From positions 124,001 through 188,000 of the forward strand of contig MU863946.1 in the NCBI GenBank assembly GCA_033296885.1: a DNA stretch of 64,000 nt, written 5' to 3'. This stretch comes from Triangularia verruculosa. Lineage: Eukaryota > Ascomycota > Sordariomycetes > Sordariales > Podosporaceae. The notes below the pieces were generated by a model that was given only the letters and a program-made list of their open reading frames with translations, searched no databases and was not told the DNA's origin. A program made the position numbers and the translations under genes. Below are positions 58,833-64,000 of this stretch, piece by piece. Positions within the stretch are counted from its first letter, which is position 1, and each line of letters starts with the position of its first letter.

Positions 58833-60104
58833 TTACTTGTCCCATTCCTCATTGGCGATCTGTTTCCCTGTATCTCCTGTGCAGTAGCTGTTTTTGACAA
58901 ACGAGTGACAGCAAGCATATCCCCATCGGAAATCTGACCACCAACTGCCCCAGACAGAAGTGTGGTTGTTGATTAAGACATCCTCGGGATACTTGCTGTG
59001 ACCAACCATTCTGGGCACGCCCTTGATGAGACCAGCCTCATCGTACTCCACAAACGTCTCCGACTCTGTGATGGTGGCCTTGAGGGCCTCTGGCACAAGG
59101 GGTTGCTCGCCATACTGGCTAGCCAATAGCTCGGCCTTCTTTCTCCTCTTGGCTTCTCGCTCCTCCGTCTCCTTCTTGCGCGCAAAGGCACCGGCGGTGG
59201 GGTTGGCTTGCAGGTGCAAGCTGGTGTCGCCCTTCAGCTCTTGGGCTTCCCAAGCATACCTCTGAGCCTTCTCGAACTCTGCTGCCTCGCCAGATGCGCG
59301 GAGGAAAGCCTCTTCTGCAAATACCTGCGCCGACTTGTCCGCTATCGCACCGGCATCCACCAACGCACGCTTCTTGGGGTTGTATTTGGCCGAGTCTGAG
59401 TCCAGGTTGAGGAGGTACTTTGCTGTATCTTCTCTTATGCGCATCGACTTCTTCGTCGTCCGGTCCTTGCCCAAGTCAGACTCCTCGGCGTATTTAAATC
59501 CCTTTTCGTATGCATCCTCGCCTCCATTTTCCTCCTCGGAAGACTTCTTATCTTCACCATTGGAAGTCTCGGCTACCAGCTTCCTCCGCGCCTCCTCAAT
59601 CATGTTGTACTCATCCACCACCTCTTTGTATTGCTTCGGATCATACCCAGCCCACACATCACGCTTCGCTTCATACCCTAGCTTCACGTCCTTGAGATTC
59701 CTGTCGTCGGCCTGGATATCCCTTCCGGTAAACTTGGCCCCAAGTTTCCTTGGCCTTTCTAAGCAGTCCTTTTTCTTGTGGCCCATGGCGCCGCAGTTTT
59801 CGCAGGAGCCCTTCACCCATTTTGTTCGTGCGGGGGCTGCTTTGCGGCCTTTGGAGTCGAGGAGGGCGCGCTGGGCGGCTTCTTCGTCGTCTTTGGCTGT
59901 CGCGCGGCGTTGATGCTGGAGGGAATCATCCTGGTCGTCAAGCCCGGAGACGTAGAATGGCTGTTTGGAGATGTACGAGGGAATGTAGATGTTGTCTTCT
60001 TTGCGGGCGACGCCGGCGGCGTGGTGAGCTAAGGAAGCACCTGCGGGCGCGGCGTTGGCGCCGGCAACAGGTGGTTGTTGTTCTGGTCTGTTTGGTGGTG
60101 GCAT
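58833..60104 (-). CDS. slu7: Second-step pre-mRNA splicing factor SLU7
   Basis: A single exon encodes 423 residues. A zinc knuckle is present at about residues 100-115 (CENCGAMGHKKKDC), preceded by the conserved NIYIPSYISKQPFYV region and followed by KFTGRDIQADDRNL, DVWAGYDPKQYKEVVDEYN, and later LLNLDSDSAKYNPKKRA. This is the Slu7 family: a spliceosome protein that docks the 3' splice site for the second catalytic step. The C-terminal 50 residues (GSWWSDFRWGYACCHSFVK) also match the family. It is divergent with REV3. No intron was found, unusual only by contrast with its neighbours. Confidence 0.95.
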   Translation of the reverse strand: MPPPNRPEQQPPVAGANAAPAGASLAHHAAGVARKEDNIYIPSYISKQPFYVSGLDDQDDSLQHQRRATAKDDEEAAQRALLDSKGRKAAPARTKWVKGSCENCGAMGHKKKDCLERPRKLGAKFTGRDIQADDRNLKDVKLGYEAKRDVWAGYDPKQYKEVVDEYNMIEEARRKLVAETSNGEDKKSSEEENGGEDAYEKGFKYAEESDLGKDRTTKKSMRIREDTAKYLLNLDSDSAKYNPKKRALVDAGAIADKSAQVFAEEAFLRASGEAAEFEKAQRYAWEAQELKGDTSLHLQANPTAGAFARKKETEEREAKRRKKAELLASQYGEQPLVPEALKATITESETFVEYDEAGLIKGVPRMVGHSKYPEDVLINNHTSVWGSWWSDFRWGYACCHSFVKNSYCTGDTGKQIANEEWDK

Positions 60105-60716
60105 TTTGATGTCGTGATTGAGGTATTGAACTGGGAAGATTAAGAAAAGTTGAGGACCGCGGATATCAAATGCGACAAGGTACGGAGCTCTGGCGCCAAG
60201 CCTCGGCCTTGACTAAAAACACTTGCTCCGGAAATGCATATTCCGCTGGTTTTAGTCGGTAGATCCTATGCTGAAAATTCAACGATTCGTGATCTGGCTA
60301 GCCTGTAGTACATGCTTTGCATTTGTTGAATCTTATTGTCCCAAAGATCTTCAGACTGCAATCGTTGGGAGGCGAAACACAACCCAAAGAAGACCCTAAC
60401 CCTGGCACGCACTCTCTTTGTCGATGCTTGGATCCCACGTGTTTTGGCGAACCCGACGTTCCACTCAGCGGCGCGACACTTGCATTGAAACGCGTTGTGC
60501 TCCTCGGCAGGTAAGAGCAACATGAAAGAAATGCTCCCTCTGGGCGCATCCGAGCTTTGGAAGATTCCTCATCTTCACTCTGCTCCAGGGCCCCGTCGGC
60601 GCGAGGCCTTGCCAAAGATGATTCCTGACCCATCGCCTGGGTATTTTGACATGTGCGCTTTCAAGAGCTTTCATCACCCACACGTTGTCACTATCACGAA
60701 TGAGTGATCAAAGAAA
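60105..60716. promoter_or_regulatory. Divergent promoter SLU7 / REV3
   Basis: 612 bp between divergent start codons. No core element was assigned. Several ATGs precede the REV3 start on its strand (for example 60699), so the REV3 leader is short or starts downstream of them. Confidence 0.5.
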
Positions 60717-63700
60717 ATGGAGTCTTTTCGTGTCCGCCTCAACTGCATCGATCACTACCAAGCCACCCCCACACGATATGATCCCCAGTTGCGAAAGGAC
60801 TATCGCGCCTCCCAGGCTGCGAAGGAGCCCAAGCTTCCAGTGGTTCGCATTTTCGGATCAACTGAATCAGGCCAGAAGGTCTGCGCTCACATCCATGGGG
60901 CTTTTCCATATCTTTACGTCGAGTATCAGGGGCCGCTGGAGAGGAAACTGGGTAAGACCGCCATTACGAAATGAATATATATGGCGCATCTGACTCAATT
61001 GTAGTGTCGGAATTTATCCTGAAACTCCATGTGTCCATTGACCAGGCTCTCGCCGTCAATTATAGAAGAGATCGAGATCGCGACCGGCCGCGGTTTGTTG
61101 CTCGAATCACGTTAGTCAAAGGTGTTCCATTCTATGGCTTCCACGTGGGCTACCGGTTTTACCTCAAGATCTACATGCTCAACCCCCTGGTCATGACGAG
61201 ATTGGCCGACCTTTTACAGCAGGGATTGATCATGAACCGCAAGTTCCAGCCTTACGAAGCTCACCTACAATTTCTTCTGCAATTCATGGCGGACTACAAC
61301 TTGTACGGCTGCGACTATCTTGAGGCGAACAACGCTGGGTTTCGGTCTCCTATCCCAGCACCTGCTGGGCCTGACGATCCTCCACGGATTTGGGACAGCA
61401 ACACCATTCCGTACGACTTGATCACAGACGAGCTCGAATTGCCTCGCTCAAGCCATTGCGCAATCGAGGTAGATATCTGTGTGCAAGATATTCTCAACCG
61501 CAAAGAGGTGAAAGAACGGCCGTTACACCATGGTTTTATCGAGCGAGAACATCCGTTGCCGTCTGATATCAAGCTTGTGCACAGCATGGCTGGGCTATGG
61601 AAAGATGAAACCAAGCGAAGGAAAAAGCTACAGGGAAACGCGACTGCCGGGAGCAGCCCGTTCCCTCCTGAAGTGCTGGTTTCAATGTCTGCCAACCCAC
61701 GGCATTCTTCACCACCTCCTTGGATCAACGCAGCAGAGCACCGGGTGCAGCTTCACCAACTGATACAGGATGAGGTGAATAAGGAAGAGTATAAGGAGCT
61801 GACATTTTCCAATTACGTTCAACCTTTGCCGTTGGAGGACGACATCCGAACCACTTTGCAGTCAGTTGAGGATATGTTTCCGGAAACTTTGCTGCGTGCC
61901 TTGGGCCTCGAAGAGCAATTGCTGGCGGCCAACCCCGATGTGGCGAGCAATATCGAGATCGACGAGCAAAAGATCTTGGAACTCGAGGTTGGCGAAGAGG
62001 CAAAACAGCTGTTTTCTGAGGAGTCAGAAGAGGACAAAACCAAAAAGGCCAATCAAACGACCGGACCAGGTGGTTCCAAAATACACGTGCCCAAAGGCCA
62101 ATATGCCCCGGACTTGAAGGAAATAGAAGCGATTGCAACCATACAACGGACAGTCAATGGACTCGGTAGGGGAGTCATTGTCAGCGGCAATCGTATTGGC
62201 GCGCGGCCGCGCATCTCGACATCTGGCGCCGTCATTCGCGAATTTGAAAGGTTGATGGCGAAGTCTGCAGAAGATGGATCAGGGCCTAAACCAGCACCCC
62301 AAAACAACGCAAAACGTCGTTCAGCAACCCAACCAGATAGCCGTCGGTCCAAGAGGCCGAAGCTTAGACACTCGAAGAGTGACGCGGGTGTGCTTGAACA
62401 GTTTCGTTTTCATGCCCAAGTGTTATCCAATACGGAGGATAGCGGCAAGAGCGCCTTGATAAGACCGCCCCAGACCCCACAGCCGAAGTCTGCTGTCAGA
62501 GGAAACTCGCAAAAACAGACAAAACATGCGACTTTGAGTTTCCCTGTTGTCAAAGACCCCCGGAACCCACATACCCAGATGAGACTCAGTCAACAGAATG
62601 GGCCTTCAAAAGGTGACAAGGAAACGCCCAAGAAGCACGTGGCGTTTGACGTTGCTATGTCCATACGAGGCCCTCAGTCGAGCCAGAAGAAACGGTCGAG
62701 CATCAGAACAGCAGATGATTCACGAGCCAAACCGAAGGCAGCCAAGCGCTCTCCAGTCCCAAGGTATATCTGGGATGGTCCGACGACCATGTTCCTTCTT
62801 CTTGGTTCACCACCAACAGCCCAGGATGTGTTATCCACCATGCAGCATTGTGGACTACCGGATGTGATCTATCAAGATGCTTTTTATGGTCAAGACAAAG
62901 ACGTCCCCCCACGCCCACGAGAGTACGCAGGCAAGGAATACCGATTGGACGGCAACACCCTCCCGTATCTTCCGGACTTTGATCCCAAAGGCGAGTCACC
63001 AGCCACCTATGGCGTGAAGCCGGAGCAGGGACCTGATTTGCGAGAGCTTGAGGCATCCTACGAAAGACAACGGGGCGAATGCACACTGCGATCATGGGAG
63101 ATCGCCGCACCATCTCCCAGCTTCCGAGAAGTCAGCCAGTGGTGGAATGACAAGACGAAGAATCGGGATACTTCTTTGGGGAAGTCAGACGATAATCAGT
63201 CCATCCTGGCCAACACGCAGAGCGCAAACCCCTATCTCATGTCACAGATAATTGGCGCAACTCCGAAGAATAAGCATGGCTTCAAGTACTCCCAGAAGAC
63301 AAAGTCGACGAGCGTCCAGTATGAAACGCTGTACATGAGCACTATGAGTCTGGAGCTCCACGTCAACACTCGCGGGAAGCTGGTGCCTAACCCGGAAGAG
63401 GACGAGATTCAATGTCTCTTTTGGTGTGTGCGATCGGACGAGCAGGTTCTCTTTGGCGGAAGTCAAGTAGAGAATGGGACGTTGAGTGGCATCATTGTGC
63501 TTTCAGAAGATGGCGTATTGGCGGAGAAGATTCGAAAGCAGATGCCTAGCAATGTCGAGGTGGCCGAGGAAAGCACGGAGCTGGAACTGATGAACAAGAT
63601 CGTGGAGATTGTGAGGACGCATGATCCCGATATCTTGACTGGGTATGAAGTCCACGGGAGCTCATGGGGCTATCTGATGGAACGGGCAGGCCGACAGTAT

Positions 63701-64000
63701 GAATATGATCTCTGCAATGAGTTCTCTCGTATGAAATGGGAGTCTCCTTCTTTCGGCAAGTCAGGGAGAGAGGCTGATCGCTGGGGTTTCAACACGACAT
63801 CTATGATTCATGTCACCGGGAGGCATGTGATCAATGTGTGGAGGGCTATGCGTGGGGAGTTGAATCTGCTGCAGTACACGATGGAAAATGTGGTCTGGCA
63901 TCTACTGCACCGTCGAATACCGCACTTTTCGTGGAAGGATTTGACGGAGTGGTATTCAAGTGGACGGCCGAGGGATTTGACCAAAGTGTTGCGATATCAT
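60717..64000 (+). CDS. rev3: DNA polymerase zeta catalytic subunit REV3, 5' part
   Basis: Exon 1 (60717-60951) joins exon 2 (61005 to the window end) across a 53-nt intron in phase. About 1,077 codons are visible and the gene continues. The N-terminus MESFRVRLNCIDHYQ, VVRIFGSTESGQKVCAHIHG and FPYLYVEY form the B-family polymerase N-terminal domain, followed by VPFYGFHVGYRFYLKIYMLN. A long low-conservation middle (Lys/Ser-rich, about residues 480-660) precedes the start of the exonuclease-like domain (TMSLELHVNTRGKLVPNP; DPDILTGYEVHGSSWGYLM; FSRMKWESP). The palm motifs lie beyond the edge. Rev3 with Rev7 extends from lesion-bypassed primers and causes most damage-induced mutation in yeast. Recognition is firm because these segments are characteristic of fungal Rev3. 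Confidence 0.95.

Overview
The window looks like a stretch of nuclear chromosome from a filamentous ascomycete, most likely a sordariomycete and probably Sordariales. The protein genes are split by short GT-AG introns (mostly 51-80 nt) with CTAAC/CTGAC-like branch sites. Several genes are fungus-specific: AREA/NIT-2, SOG2, the DASH subunit HSK3, a CFEM-like GPI protein and a PCL-type cyclin. I assigned genes by translating, joining exons in phase and recognising families from memory; no search was run.

Layout. 1-6.4 kb: an MFS transporter running off the left edge (-), a WBP11-domain splicing factor (-) and the DBF2 NDR kinase (+). 8.4-9.2 kb: a CFEM-like GPI-anchored wall protein (+). 9.2-15.9 kb: no supported gene. 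15.9-19.0 kb: the nitrogen regulator areA/nit-2 (+), convergent with SOG2 (-, 20.2-23.2 kb). 26.1-28.2 kb: a PCL-type cyclin (-). 28.2-37.3 kb: about 9 kb with no firm gene and one weak candidate. 37.3-41.4 kb: a compact group of SUB2 (-), RPR2 (+) and HSK3 (-). 43.5-46.5 kb: a ketopantoate-reductase-like protein with a long disordered tail (-). 46.5-53.0 kb: gene-free. 53.0-53.1 kb: an intron-containing tRNA-Ala (-). 53.6-64.0 kb: phosphopantothenate-cysteine ligase (-), ribosomal proteins eL21 (-) and uS4 (+), SLU7 (-), and the 5' part of the Pol zeta catalytic subunit REV3 (+), which runs off the right edge.

Most genes are core housekeeping: mRNA splicing and export (WBP11, SUB2, SLU7), cell cycle and morphogenesis (DBF2, SOG2, cyclin, HSK3), translation and tRNA processing (eL21, uS4, RPR2, tRNA-Ala), CoA metabolism, nitrogen control and translesion synthesis. 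They do not form one pathway cluster. I see no CRISPR array, intact transposon or biosynthetic cluster.

The least expected signals are these: a coding-like 42-codon extension in frame after the DBF2 stop; a 1,452-nt stretch with no ATG on the sense strand just upstream of the ketopantoate-reductase-like gene, and a similar 650-nt one before areA; replacement of catalytic-site residues plus a 460-residue extension in that reductase-like protein; and a 678-nt first intron in SUB2.
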